This document shows positions 34,501-40,900 of a stretch of 49,281 bases of DNA, one piece after another (the first letter of the stretch is position 1; every line of letters begins with the position of its first letter). The stretch is taken from assembly GCA_045656145.1 (NCBI GenBank), contig JAZOQP010000036.1:1-49281 (forward strand). The letters are read 5' to 3'. This stretch comes from SIG565 sp045656145. Lineage in GTDB: Bacteria > Bacillota > Clostridia > Oscillospirales > Acutalibacteraceae. Under the pieces are notes generated by a model. That model was not told the DNA's origin. It saw only the letters and a program-made list of their open reading frames with translations, and ran no database searches. Both the position numbers and the translations under genes were made by a program.

Positions 34501-36596
34501 TGAACTGCAGCACGGGTGTTGTTTCCGATATATACACCGATTGTACCGCCCTTGCCTGCGGTTGTGTTTAAGAGAGCCTGCTGCTCATTGGTAAGTTCAA
34601 ATGCTGCATCATTTGCAGCAGCAGCGCTGATTGACTTATAAGAAGGCTTAATTGTATTTCCTTTAATTTCAAGTCTTTGAACAACGGTATCGCCCGAAAT
34701 TGCGGAGAAATTCTGAGCAATTACCTTTTCTTTTCCTGAAACACCAATTTTTAAAGAGGTATTCTTATATGCTTCATTCGAGGTGGATGCCCTATAGTAT
34801 GTGGAGATTTTTGTATCGGTATTTTCATAGGTGCCATTTTCGCCTAAATCAAGTCTACCTAAAACACCAGCATAACCACAATTGTTTGCATCACCATAAT
34901 TTACATAGGAAATAACATTTGCTTCAATGTTAACATCGGCAAACTGCTTAAGGAATTTACCGCTGTTTGATTCGGGATCAAGATAGATTGTACCATCTGT
35001 CAAGTCGCCAAGCCAGAGATTTGCATCTGAAGGCGATTTCACATAGAAGGTTACACCATTATAAATATCGTTGCCTGATTTATCGAGGTATACTAATTTT
35101 CTTTCGTTTTGAGGATAACCTGTGGGACCAGCCTTCCACTCGCTTGCAGCGGTGAAGTTGCCATCAACAACATCTGCATTCGAGAAGGTATGCTTATAGA
35201 TTTCAACTTCATTTAAAGCAATAGCCGAGGCAAAGATGTATACCTTTTGGGTAAGTTCTTCTCCGCCCTCAGGTTTATATGTAGCGGTTGCTTCATATGT
35301 ACCGGCCTTAAAAATAGAGATAGTTCCTGAATCTTTATTGAAGATAGCAGAATTGTTGGTTATGATATCCCAAGCAATCTTATCGCCTGTTACAATATTG
35401 CCATTTGAAAACTCTACTAATGCTGCGTTTAAGTTAAGAGTTTTTCCAACAGTTACAGGAATAGCAGGCTTAGCAGAATTAATCATATAATAGCCATGGT
35501 CTTCGCATGCTGCTGCAATCTTATTAAGTTCATCATCGGTAAAGCCTACAGATACTTTAATAGATACCAAACCGGTTTCAGCATTCTTTTCCGAGTAATA
35601 ACCAATAGTACCGCAAACATTCTGGGTATCTTCTAAAGCGGCTTTCTGCTCATTGGATAAAGTATATCCAATATCTGAAAATTCAGTTGCGCCATTAATA
35701 GCCCAAGTTGCAGCAAGGTTTTTGCCTGTAAGCTGAATTTTGTATTTATCGCTCTTATCGCTTGTAATTTGGCTGTTAGAGGTTGTTTGGTTAACAGCTG
35801 CATCGTTAATTAAGAATTTGAATGCAGTTTTAGCCGAACGCGAAGAACAGAAACGATATAATGTACCCACCTGTGTTAAAGGTGTAGCAGATACTACATT
35901 ATCGGTATATGTAAGGCGAGAAAAAATTCCGTACCAGCCTACAGTTCTTGAAACAGAGTTTTTAGAATAAATTTCTGCTTCAACAGAAACATCAGAAAAA
36001 CTGGATACAACCTTACCGCCATCACTTAACGGATCTAAAACAACATACGCTGTTGTGTTAGTGGGGAACCAAATTGAACCATTTGTATATTCAGCCTTTG
36101 CTGTACCTGCGGTTCTAACTATTTTCCAACCGGTTGAGGTTTTGAATTCGCCATTTGCATCAAGGTCATTTGCCGAGAACTCATAGTTATAAATTTCAAC
36201 CTGAGTTGCTCTCTCTTCGCTTGCGAAAAGATTAATTTCTCTTGCCTTTTCAGGTTCATCAGCCTTGGTGGCTGTGATAGTGTAAGCACCGGGCTTGAAA
36301 ACTGTAAGAGTAGCTGCCTGCTCATCAAACAGTAACGCACCATTTGGTGTTACGGTCCAAGCGATTTCATCTCCCGGAATAATTTCGTCCTCATCAAACT
36401 CAACGCTGATTTTAGTAAGGTCGAGCTTAAGGCCTGAAAGCATAGCAATAGCCGGCTTAGAATTGGTTACAACATAAGTTTCTGCCGGTGCATTTGCAAT
36501 GGCCGAAAATGCTACTGATACCGCTGATACTAGTACCATAAGTGCTAAAATAACACTCAGCATTTTTTTGGACATGTGTTTCATAATAAAACGCAT
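25563..36596 (-). CDS. Giant modular surface protein with BspA-like leucine-rich repeats and C-terminal membrane anchor
   Basis: At 3677 residues it is the largest gene here. The ATG at 36596 has GGAGG 7 nt upstream. Layout: signal peptide (about 1-36, ending near SAIANA); about six beta-rich modules (40-2525), each pairing a short Ig-like segment (KPAIP...G....L motif) with a ~250-residue segment beginning YxLYEHTFTxxD and containing YLDPES.GKxxSQFSD; BspA/Treponema-type leucine-rich repeats (about 2530-3560, units like IGESAFEN and IEEIGxxAFKGL); a PGTQD repeat stalk (about 3577-3606); one transmembrane helix (about 3636-3660); and a short KKKQEMDEQLQ tail. No LPXTG motif is present, so it should be membrane-anchored and span the wall. 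The segment from SxFSD onward loosely resembles jelly-roll lectin or LamG-like folds (inference). It has its own promoter after the ABC-type operon. Function unknown; adhesion or glycan binding is likely. Confidence 0.93.
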   Translation of the reverse strand: MRFIMKHMSKKMLSVILALMVLVSAVSVAFSAIANAPAETYVVTNSKPAIAMLSGLKLDLTKISVEFDEDEIIPGDEIAWTVTPNGALLFDEQAATLTVFKPGAYTITATKADEPEKAREINLFASEERATQVEIYNYEFSANDLDANGEFKTSTGWKIVRTAGTAKAEYTNGSIWFPTNTTAYVVLDPLSDGGKVVSSFSDVSVEAEIYSKNSVSRTVGWYGIFSRLTYTDNVVSATPLTQVGTLYRFCSSRSAKTAFKFLINDAAVNQTTSNSQITSDKSDKYKIQLTGKNLAATWAINGATEFSDIGYTLSNEQKAALEDTQNVCGTIGYYSEKNAETGLVSIKVSVGFTDDELNKIAAACEDHGYYMINSAKPAIPVTVGKTLNLNAALVEFSNGNIVTGDKIAWDIITNNSAIFNKDSGTISIFKAGTYEATATYKPEGGEELTQKVYIFASAIALNEVEIYKHTFSNADVVDGNFTAASEWKAGPTGYPQNERKLVYLDKSGNDIYNGVTFYVKSPSDANLWLGDLTDGTIYLDPESNSGKFLKQFADVNIEANVISYVNYGDANNCGYAGVLGRLDLGENGTYENTDTKISTYYRASTSNEAYKNTSLKIGVSGKEKVIAQNFSAISGDTVVQRLEIKGNTIKPSYKSISAAAANDAAFELTNEQQALLNTTAGKGGTIGVYIGNNTRAAVQSVRVTISFSDEEKKAAEALYADSPYHIIGSNKPAIPVATGTKVSFEGLIFEMADGSFLEPKDIYWDNPNGALKFQDNAVYTYADGFYTVKAKKSADDTEGRDIYFITPNEDGEYQLYEHTFTAADVDVNGAFTPESEWKSTLNGSYSTPKVQYITEHAGVGALFDDTDNGVDNPWFGDSGNGALYLDPESASGKLVSQFSDITLELRVKPTTRFNHAGVNSIGPVVRLDLGPNNAWNSTDAQIQAMYRIPRTVKDENGVVDDEANKTVVNIWATGAALKEAVKQDFPLIEKQINKMKLQAVGPVVKTWVDTGSGAGYVEVNNFELTEAQQNNVNLTVGKTGHTIGFVVENTTRSVLCGAKASITFSDEEMTKFTSTEIAPLYNVMQDFPAIPMKKGTKISLDKLLIQLPDGNFTTGEKLEWSTDYIGSNFLVDNDYKEIYAYGTGRCDVVIKNGDKKVMEAHIIVENEDGSYKLFEHTFTQDDADAFAEDGSTDMWTTSIHSLRTAKESGFEDINGIFHMGSVWKNSVTSGGSIMFDTNKGVSLYTNDNNLITLNPEHKDAKILSKFSDYVINFTASTRDNWNQRGYIGALGRVDFGDDNKLSFTNGIYVPNTAPSYENNRLSAKVGVVCSLNKINNLKIEEVEVSAEEFTWTALNGADKVTIDNEAHTIVASEPGIYNIEGVKGDNKVTVSYIVPHEDYLDHMVGGAFYVSESPSINVITYKGANGTKNKYSGNNTFSVPFDSTEFKYNIPDTYNFKVALKGNDISFYVAPNGTNDYAEVYSSQKTPLDIEQQGYMEASNKKTGTIALYSNGMSRAWFKSVSVSLDIPEMPSEYLLEVGKCLGKDERVINLKIGESIILSEVNFEVGNRYYNGARITFKNKPEGLNIVEGESITPNKVGKYSVTAVAGTKEFKLIFVIGAPSEVDYHIVTAQKPVVPIKTGTKVNFDNLIFDLGDGVYMLAEDIYWDNPYGALNFQDNAVYTYSDGFYTVKAKRSAEDTNGKDIYFITPNEDGEYQLYEHTFTAADVDANGAFTPESEWKSTLNGNYSTPKLQYMEIDGGVGALFDSTNDEIENPWFGDSGTGAFYLDPNSESGKLVSQFADITLELRIKPTVRFSHDGTGAVGPIVRLNLGSNKAWNSSDNQIRAMYRIPRTVKDENGVVDEAGNNTEVNIFVIANGLSGVLKQNAPLIEKQFNKLKLQAVGTNIKTWFDNGNGEGYREVSNIELTNNQQNNMNSLVGKSGHTVGYSFEGTTRTVLNSAKVTITFSAEEMTKFPSTEVAPLYNVMQDFPAIPMAQATKISLDKLLIELPDGNFTTGEKLEWSTDYVGSNFLIDNATKEIYAYGSGRYDVTLKDGDKKIMDAHVVVADDYGNYKIFDHTFTKKDADAIAEDGTSDMWIASVHMLKTAKDAGLLDKNSITHMASEWKNSVGALPLNGSLQFDPNKGISIYTNEYNLLTLNPEHSEAKILSKFSDYIIDVTASTRDWDITGKSSWNQRGLIGALGRVDFGADNKLSFTYGTYMPNAAVSYEHNRLTAKVGVVTSFSKINNLESPGEKFTWTALNGADKVTIDNKAHTIVASEPGIYNIEGVKGNKKVTVSYIVPHEDYLDHMVGGAFYVSEAPALSVVTYKGANGTANKYKGNNIFSVPVTNSTFKYAIPETYNYRVTLKGNNISFAVAPNGTANFAELYNSKETPLTLEQEGFMEASNKKTGTVTLFSNGSSRAWFKSVSVSLDLPAMPSGYLVSLGECRDVDDRIIYLSVGETLNLKEINFEVGPRYYNGEAVSFKKKPAGLSIVDGVSITAIKEGVYNLVAVAGGEEFEITVAVSPKGSVFNNGNYEFSYENGLITSYNRTDLTQPYSEKIIFPAEHADGHVYEVGSALAMGNPGNKQIVELEFEKYIQKIGSGAFLDATKLKVVKFPNTIETIGASAFAGAAKLTDVFLPASVSTIEDNAFRNCNNLKIVITNKDAVIGETAFTGDAVIIGYKGSTAEAYAIKNGLTFKEISGANLTKATNSIKDFEQIIYDRYNKVNKTVKFEIHSVESGGDWVYSLSGFSYTDRSAGKFLLPKQVEITVGGEKKTVSVYPGAGMMDSKVDSRAVYALELEEGVTSTGFWAFRNCYNLKYVELPESLTSIAQQTFLGCSSLETIDIPSAVTVIGLYAFDYCTSLREVNIDHNGMLQAYGTNAVRKSEIPGRVFYQTRVEKFVAPISVDWVTNSLVNFSSFKEVWIYNKDCYFSMASDAQEYYFPMNTVIHGVPGSTAEEIVKADKARGESEDYAERLLFRNLTFIGDLKDFYTEMEGVLDTNAKFFGSLVKYEQIKEDEYKLLENPYYVLSRYQGVGGKVVFPSHITVGGKRVPVYAISSSFQFEGVPTNGLPKIINLEMEDGIAVIEDEVFSNTPHLKSIKLPNTLKYIGKKAFTSSGISGELKIPATVQEIGNAAFRSLPELTDIYIYNPNMKFGGGIFDREIKIHGIPGSTAEEYAAKNRHEFIPIEDYKAPSAADYEDNGNYKFTIDGDGFITGYEIKDKSKDYSLKIKIPAKVNGKAVKGIKEGVFNDPAVAGSIIAVELEEGIEEIGARAFKGLLKLSFINFPKTIKIIGESAFENTALMGDITLPEGLQRIDRNAFKALNGISSFKILSRTVVIDPTGLTRTNPNLVVYGYTDSTAELWCQNFKINFQYLDGGPKPEIPPTVNYYEDTLNYKFTVDSDGYVIGYEILDPTKPYSGRIRIPAVINGVNVKGIKEGLFTDPAAAASVYIVDIDEGIEEIGTNAFKGLSNLFFVTIPSTIKVIGESAFEGTVLAGGYTLPEGLEKIGKNAFKDISTITFFVIYSRTVEIDPTGLLTANPNLVIYGYTGSTAELWCRNNNVLFQYLDGGPQPGTQDPGTQDPGTQDPGTQDPGTQDPGTQQPDNQTDGNKKPVQQDEPQSFNEVIRVIRQSNVGIVIIIAVGMLMLSVLLAAVVVVIVVIKKKQEMDEQLQ
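25781..25866 (-). repeat. 15-bp tandem repeat encoding PGTQD stalk
   Basis: About six copies of a 15-bp unit (GTGTTCCGGGATCCT on the plus strand, with T/G and C/T variants) encode five PGTQD units and a final PGTQQ. The proline-rich stalk lies just before the membrane helix of the giant surface protein. Such near-identical units often change copy number by slippage. Confidence 0.93.
25871..26980 (-). repeat. Two direct ~530-bp copies encoding the last leucine-rich repeat cassettes
   Basis: The segments 26449-26980 and 25871-26402 encode matching cassettes (NYKFTIDGDGFITGYEI and NYKFTVDSDGYVIGYEI, each ending in FQYLDGGP). They are offset by about 578 bp. They look like an internal duplication inside the giant surface protein gene, with moderate divergence. 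Confidence 0.85.
29020..34415 (-). repeat. ~2.7-kb tandem duplication inside the giant surface protein gene
   Basis: Two consecutive blocks (about 31710-34415 and 29020-31709) encode about 900 residues each in the same module order. Anchors include CATTCACTCTCAGGTGTAAA at 31381 and 34087 (offset 2706) and ACCAACCATGTGGTC at about 29661 and 32382 (offset 2721). Long stretches are nearly identical in DNA, others have diverged, suggesting an old duplication with later drift or patchy gene conversion. Confidence 0.9.
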
Positions 36597-36639
36597 AAAT
36601 ATACCTCCACAAATTTTTTAGTGATATTTGTACACAATA

Positions 36640-36668
36640 AATATATCATATTAATAATCTTTTTTCAA
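36640..36668 (-). promoter_or_regulatory. Probable promoter of the giant surface protein gene
   Basis: TTGAAA at 36663-36668 and TATATT at 36640-36645 on the minus strand with a 17-bp spacer. The region is very AT-rich, so chance matches are easier, but its position between the upstream terminator and the gene is right. Confidence 0.5.
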
Positions 36669-36714
36669 CATAAAATATATAATTTTTTCGATTTTTTTAT
36701 GAATCTTTTGTTAA

Positions 36715-36749
36715 AAAAGAAAAAGCAGTAGCATTTTGCTACTGCTTTT
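36715..36749 (-). terminator. Terminator of the ABC-transporter operon
   Basis: A perfect 13-bp stem (arms 36721-36733 and 36737-36749, loop of 3) is followed on the minus strand by TCTTTTTTAA. It separates the transporter operon from the giant surface protein gene. Confidence 0.92.
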
Positions 36750-36765
36750 TGAAAAATTTTCCTTT

Positions 36766-37728
36766 TTATCCTACAATACCAACTCTATCAATGCTCTTAA
36801 TGAACTGTTTCTGAAGGATACAATACATAATAAGAACAGGAGCGATAAAGAGTAGACAAGCCGCCATTACAGGACCTGCCGCACCTGCTGAGTTGGGGTG
36901 AGCGCCATAGTTTCCGATAACATCATAAATCTTGCTTAGGTTTACCGAAAGCATTTCACTGTTTGCAAAATACATACCGCAAAGGTAGGTATCATTCCAG
37001 TGCCAAATAACGCTAAAGATGGTAACCGTTAAGAAAACAACGCCGGAAGAAGGCACAACAATTGATAAGAAGGTTTTAACAGGGCCTGCGCCATCAATAG
37101 AAGCTGCTTCTTCAAGTTCCTTCGGCATTCCTTTATAGAACTGAACGAAGATGAATGTGAAAAGACCTGCTTTTAAACCAACTGCCAAGATACTCGGCAA
37201 ATAGAATGCCCAAACTGTGTTAAGAAGGTTGGGTCTTATATCGGTTCCGATAAGGTCGCCTATGAATTTCAAAATTCCAAGGAAATCAAAATATCTCATA
37301 TTAAGCATTAACGGAATCATAAGCATCTGGGTTGGGATAAGAATTGTTAAGATAAGGAAGAACATAAGAAGATTCTTCTCTTTGAATTCAAATCTCGCAA
37401 GACCATATGCAATAACCGAACAGGAGGCAACCTCAATAAGACCTGCAAAAATCTCGGTCTTAACGGTATTAAAAAATCCTGTTGCATACTTAAGAGACTT
37501 CCATGCGATTTCAAAGTTATCAAATGTGAAATTCTTGGAAATCCAAACAACTGTTGGGTCATCGAATTCGCCTAAGGGGCGAACAGATGCCGCAATCATA
37601 TAAATAAGCGGATAAATAATGATATAACCAACTGCAATAAGGAACACCCAGCGAATAATAGGAACTATTATGCTGAACGCGGTGTTCTTTGCCTTTAAGG
37701 GAGAAATTTCTTTGTTAAATAACTTCAT
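36766..37728 (-). CDS. Sugar ABC transporter permease, MalG type (second pair)
   Basis: Membrane permease of a CUT1-type carbohydrate importer. It has 320 residues and six predicted transmembrane segments. The first is close to the N-terminus and is followed by a short periplasm-side loop (SVRPLGEFDD). The cytoplasmic EAA loop that docks the ATPase is LEEAASIDGAGPVKTFLSIV, near residues 205-225. It follows its MalF-type partner by 14 nt and ends the operon. No ATPase gene is in the window, so a shared MsmK/UgpC-like ATPase encoded elsewhere is likely. The substrate cannot be told from the sequence. Confidence 0.93.
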   Translation of the reverse strand: MKLFNKEISPLKAKNTAFSIIVPIIRWVFLIAVGYIIIYPLIYMIAASVRPLGEFDDPTVVWISKNFTFDNFEIAWKSLKYATGFFNTVKTEIFAGLIEVASCSVIAYGLARFEFKEKNLLMFFLILTILIPTQMLMIPLMLNMRYFDFLGILKFIGDLIGTDIRPNLLNTVWAFYLPSILAVGLKAGLFTFIFVQFYKGMPKELEEAASIDGAGPVKTFLSIVVPSSGVVFLTVTIFSVIWHWNDTYLCGMYFANSEMLSVNLSKIYDVIGNYGAHPNSAGAAGPVMAACLLFIAPVLIMYCILQKQFIKSIDRVGIVG

Positions 37729-37742
37729 TTTTCAATTCCTCC

Positions 37743-38648
37743 TTAAGACCATTTCTTTAGGCAGAACTTGTTGTAAGCTGCCAAAACAAGAGCCATAACG
37801 GCGCCGATTATAACGAAGTATAACCAAAGCATTGCCGAAGATTTATCATAAACCTGCTGCTCACTCATGAGGCTGTAAGCGGTTGCCATAACATGACCCT
37901 TAGCGGTAATCAAATCTATCATTGTGTAAATCATAACAAGTAAGATTTGCTGGCCAAGCATTGGGAAAGTGATATACCAGAATTCCTCCCATTTTGAACA
38001 ACCTTCAACGCGGGCAACCTCATAAAGCTGATCCGGAATTGTTTGAAGACCTGAAATAAAGAGGATAATCTGAATACCGCAGCTCCAAAGAAGATTAAAT
38101 ACACTTCCGATATAACCCGAAATAAGTTCATTAATTTCGGTGGGCAAACCAAGGTTGCCTAAAATCATATCGAAGTTAATCATGCTGCTATAGTTATTGG
38201 CATTTTCGCCCGAAGTATCGCCAAGCACCATACCTGCCTGAGAAAGATAGCCGATGATAACGCCTGTTGCGATAATAACGGGGAGGAAGAAGATAGCTCT
38301 CGCTACCATTCTGCCCTTAAACTTCTGGTTAAGGATAATAGCCAAAATTAAGCTGAGCGCTATAATAATCGGAACCTTAACCAAGAAGCTTGAAATAGCG
38401 TCTTTTAAAAGTGTCATATATTTCGGGTCTTCATTGATGGCATAGTTAAACCATTTAAGACCAACAAACTCGGTTTTAACACCGCCCGAAATAATGCTAA
38501 CATCACAAAATGCATAAATAATTGATGAGATAAGCGGAATTGCAAAGAAGAGAATTAAGCCTATCTCCCACGGGAGAACGAACAGTCTGCCGTAACGGCT
38601 TTTTAAAGCCTCAACACCTTTTTTCTTGCGTTTAATTTCTACACCCAC
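37743..38648 (-). CDS. Sugar ABC transporter permease, MalF type (second pair)
   Basis: Partner of the MalG-type permease that follows. It has about 301 residues from the chosen GTG at 38648; a second GTG three codons earlier (38657) would run into the AGGGGG ribosome binding site. A basic N-terminus (KRKKKG) leads to the first of about six transmembrane segments (LPWEIGLILFFAIPLISS). The EAA loop reads LYEVARVEGCSKWEEFWYIT, a variant of the EAAxxDGA consensus. It lies 13 nt after the DUF5696-like gene. No second solute-binding protein gene accompanies this pair. Confidence 0.9.
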   Translation of the reverse strand: MGVEIKRKKKGVEALKSRYGRLFVLPWEIGLILFFAIPLISSIIYAFCDVSIISGGVKTEFVGLKWFNYAINEDPKYMTLLKDAISSFLVKVPIIIALSLILAIILNQKFKGRMVARAIFFLPVIIATGVIIGYLSQAGMVLGDTSGENANNYSSMINFDMILGNLGLPTEINELISGYIGSVFNLLWSCGIQIILFISGLQTIPDQLYEVARVEGCSKWEEFWYITFPMLGQQILLVMIYTMIDLITAKGHVMATAYSLMSEQQVYDKSSAMLWLYFVIIGAVMALVLAAYNKFCLKKWS

Positions 38649-38661
38649 ACTGTTCACCCCC

Positions 38662-40881
38662 CTACTTAATTACTAAATAATCAGAAGCCTTAACAACTCC
38701 ATCAGGAGTTTCAAAATTATCTTCCGAATAGTTAACGTAAATCTTAACGCCATTTGAATATGTGGTAACCCTTACATCCTTAGTAAGCAACTCATGGTTT
38801 TTAATGGTTTGACCACTAATTGCCTCATAGTAAGGCTTGAGTTCTTCAGCAACTTTAATAATATCATCCTTATTTCCGCTGAACTTAGCCGCATAGATAT
38901 CTTTATAAGGAGATAATGTAGCGGTTGTTATATAATCATTGGAAATTGTGTAAAGAAGTGAAGAGCCACCCTCAAGAGCCATAAGCTTTTTGGTGTTATA
39001 AGTAATACCTGCATTAACAGGCTCACTTGCAATCTCGGTTTTACCCTTGAAAACAATCTGATAGAACGGAACATCCGCCGAGAATATTTCCTGCTTAGAA
39101 GAGTTTAGCGGAGTGTTGAAGATTACATCGGATAAAACTGCCGAGTAAGCATTAGCGCCGCTTGCTGCTACCTTATAGCCGCCCTCTTTAAACTTATTGG
39201 TAATGCCCTGAACCTGAGTTCCCATACCATTTTTAACATAATATTCAGCATAACCATAATCGGAATAGGCTGTTGAGGAAAGTGATTCAAAGGATACACC
39301 CTCAATATTATATTTATTTAATTTTTTGAATAATTTATCAGAAATTGAGCCAAGCTCAGTTCTTGAAATCAAACGATAACGGTCATAATTCTTTCTATCA
39401 AGAATTTGAGCGCCCTTTGAAATTTGATTTACATAGGCAGCCATTCGGCTTGCGGTTTTTGCGGAATCAGAGGTTGTATAACCATCGCCTGATTCAGCAA
39501 AATCAATAAGGTCGAAATCGATAAATGTGTTAATTCCGTTAGCCTTTGCATATTCGGTAAAGCTTGAAATATCCTTCTTGCTACCGAAAGCAGAGCCTAA
39601 GGCAAATCCGCCTGCAACATTTTTAACATCCATACCGCTTTCGCCAAAGCCATAAAGCATAACATTCGGCTGAACGCCTGTTACTGATAATTCAGTAAGA
39701 ATGTTTTGAGCTTCAGCAAAGGTTGTTAGCGGAACTAAGGTTTTATAGGGGAAACCTAAGAAGTTGCGCTGCTCAAGTAAACCACCTAAAAATCTTATTG
39801 AATAAACAGGATTGGAAACATCTTTAGAAGCCTTGTTATCGCCATAAAGGTATGCCTGATACTCTTTTGCCATACCAACATAGTTAGCGTTTTCTCCCGA
39901 AAGCGGAATAAAATCAATTGAGAAAACTGCATTTTCAAGAGATTCTTCGGAATAAATAACTGTATCCGGGGCGCCTGCGCCTCTAACAAAGTTATAGTCG
40001 CCTCCGCGTAAAGCAAAGTTTGCATAAACGGTTGAATAATTGGTAGGACCATCTGCTACGGTTGCAAAGAGTGTTGCCTGTTCTGCGCCCGATGTGATTA
40101 TAGCGCAAACTGCATTTTCGCCCTTCTTAACACCATATACCGGCAGGTATACGTTTTTATCATTAGTAAGGTCATGCTTAATCTTTAAAGCAGCATCTTT
40201 ACCATAAACCTCAGAAGAATAGGTAACTGTTTCAACAACCTTATCGGATGTGTTAATGATAGCACCGCTGCCTGAGGGGTAGAAAAGGTAAGCATTTTCG
40301 CTTCCATGCTCTGCTGAGCAGAAGTAAGGAGCTAAATCTATGCTGTATACCTCATTTTCGCCCTCAACGATATTCTCGGTTTTAATGGTAATGCTCATAC
40401 CCTTATCGGTAAGAGTGTATTCAACAGGAATGATACAGTCGGCATCTTCAAACATATATGTAACGGTAACGGTATTACCCTCTACCTTTGCCGAAATATC
40501 ATCTTTTCTGATACTGTGTGTATAAGCGCGTGCTACAGCAACCGATTCTTCACCCGGTAACTTATAGTTAACAAAAATCGGGGATTCGATATAACCTCTT
40601 GCACGAACCTGCTTTTCTTCTTCGGGAATATCTAAATATTCCGAAGGTGTTGTTGACCAACGGCTACCTGTTGCCTTATCGGTTAAAACAACACATTTTT
40701 CTTCATCTGCCCAGCTGAGAGAATAGGTATTATTCTGAGCGAAAACGCCCTCTTTAACCATTCCGCTTGGCATTTGTTCTGTAATATCAATTTTAATCTC
40801 TTCATCGCCGCATCCTACAAAGGAAAGCAACATAGCCACGCAGAGAATTAATGATAAAACTTTTAAAACTGATTTTTTCAT
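38662..40881 (-). CDS. DUF5696-like secreted lipoprotein
   Basis: The ATG at 40881 with GGAGG upstream gives 739 residues; a longer in-frame start would overlap the preceding gene. The signal peptide ends in a lipobox (LLSFVGCGDEE), so the mature protein is a lipoprotein on the outer membrane face. An N-terminal beta-rich part (to about residue 340; it includes YTLTDKGMSITI and a SSEVYGKD segment) is followed by an alpha/beta region with TFAEAQNILTEL, VQPNVMLYGFGESG and FIDFDLIDFAESGDG, suggestive of a TIM-barrel glycosidase-like fold. I recall DUF5696 proteins next to ABC permeases and YIP1 proteins in Paenibacillus and Clostridia. Catalytic function is unproven; a glycan-processing or sensing role is my inference. 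Confidence 0.7.
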   Translation of the reverse strand: MKKSVLKVLSLILCVAMLLSFVGCGDEEIKIDITEQMPSGMVKEGVFAQNNTYSLSWADEEKCVVLTDKATGSRWSTTPSEYLDIPEEEKQVRARGYIESPIFVNYKLPGEESVAVARAYTHSIRKDDISAKVEGNTVTVTYMFEDADCIIPVEYTLTDKGMSITIKTENIVEGENEVYSIDLAPYFCSAEHGSENAYLFYPSGSGAIINTSDKVVETVTYSSEVYGKDAALKIKHDLTNDKNVYLPVYGVKKGENAVCAIITSGAEQATLFATVADGPTNYSTVYANFALRGGDYNFVRGAGAPDTVIYSEESLENAVFSIDFIPLSGENANYVGMAKEYQAYLYGDNKASKDVSNPVYSIRFLGGLLEQRNFLGFPYKTLVPLTTFAEAQNILTELSVTGVQPNVMLYGFGESGMDVKNVAGGFALGSAFGSKKDISSFTEYAKANGINTFIDFDLIDFAESGDGYTTSDSAKTASRMAAYVNQISKGAQILDRKNYDRYRLISRTELGSISDKLFKKLNKYNIEGVSFESLSSTAYSDYGYAEYYVKNGMGTQVQGITNKFKEGGYKVAASGANAYSAVLSDVIFNTPLNSSKQEIFSADVPFYQIVFKGKTEIASEPVNAGITYNTKKLMALEGGSSLLYTISNDYITTATLSPYKDIYAAKFSGNKDDIIKVAEELKPYYEAISGQTIKNHELLTKDVRVTTYSNGVKIYVNYSEDNFETPDGVVKASDYLVIK

Positions 40882-40900
40882 TTTATTTCCTCCCTGCGTA

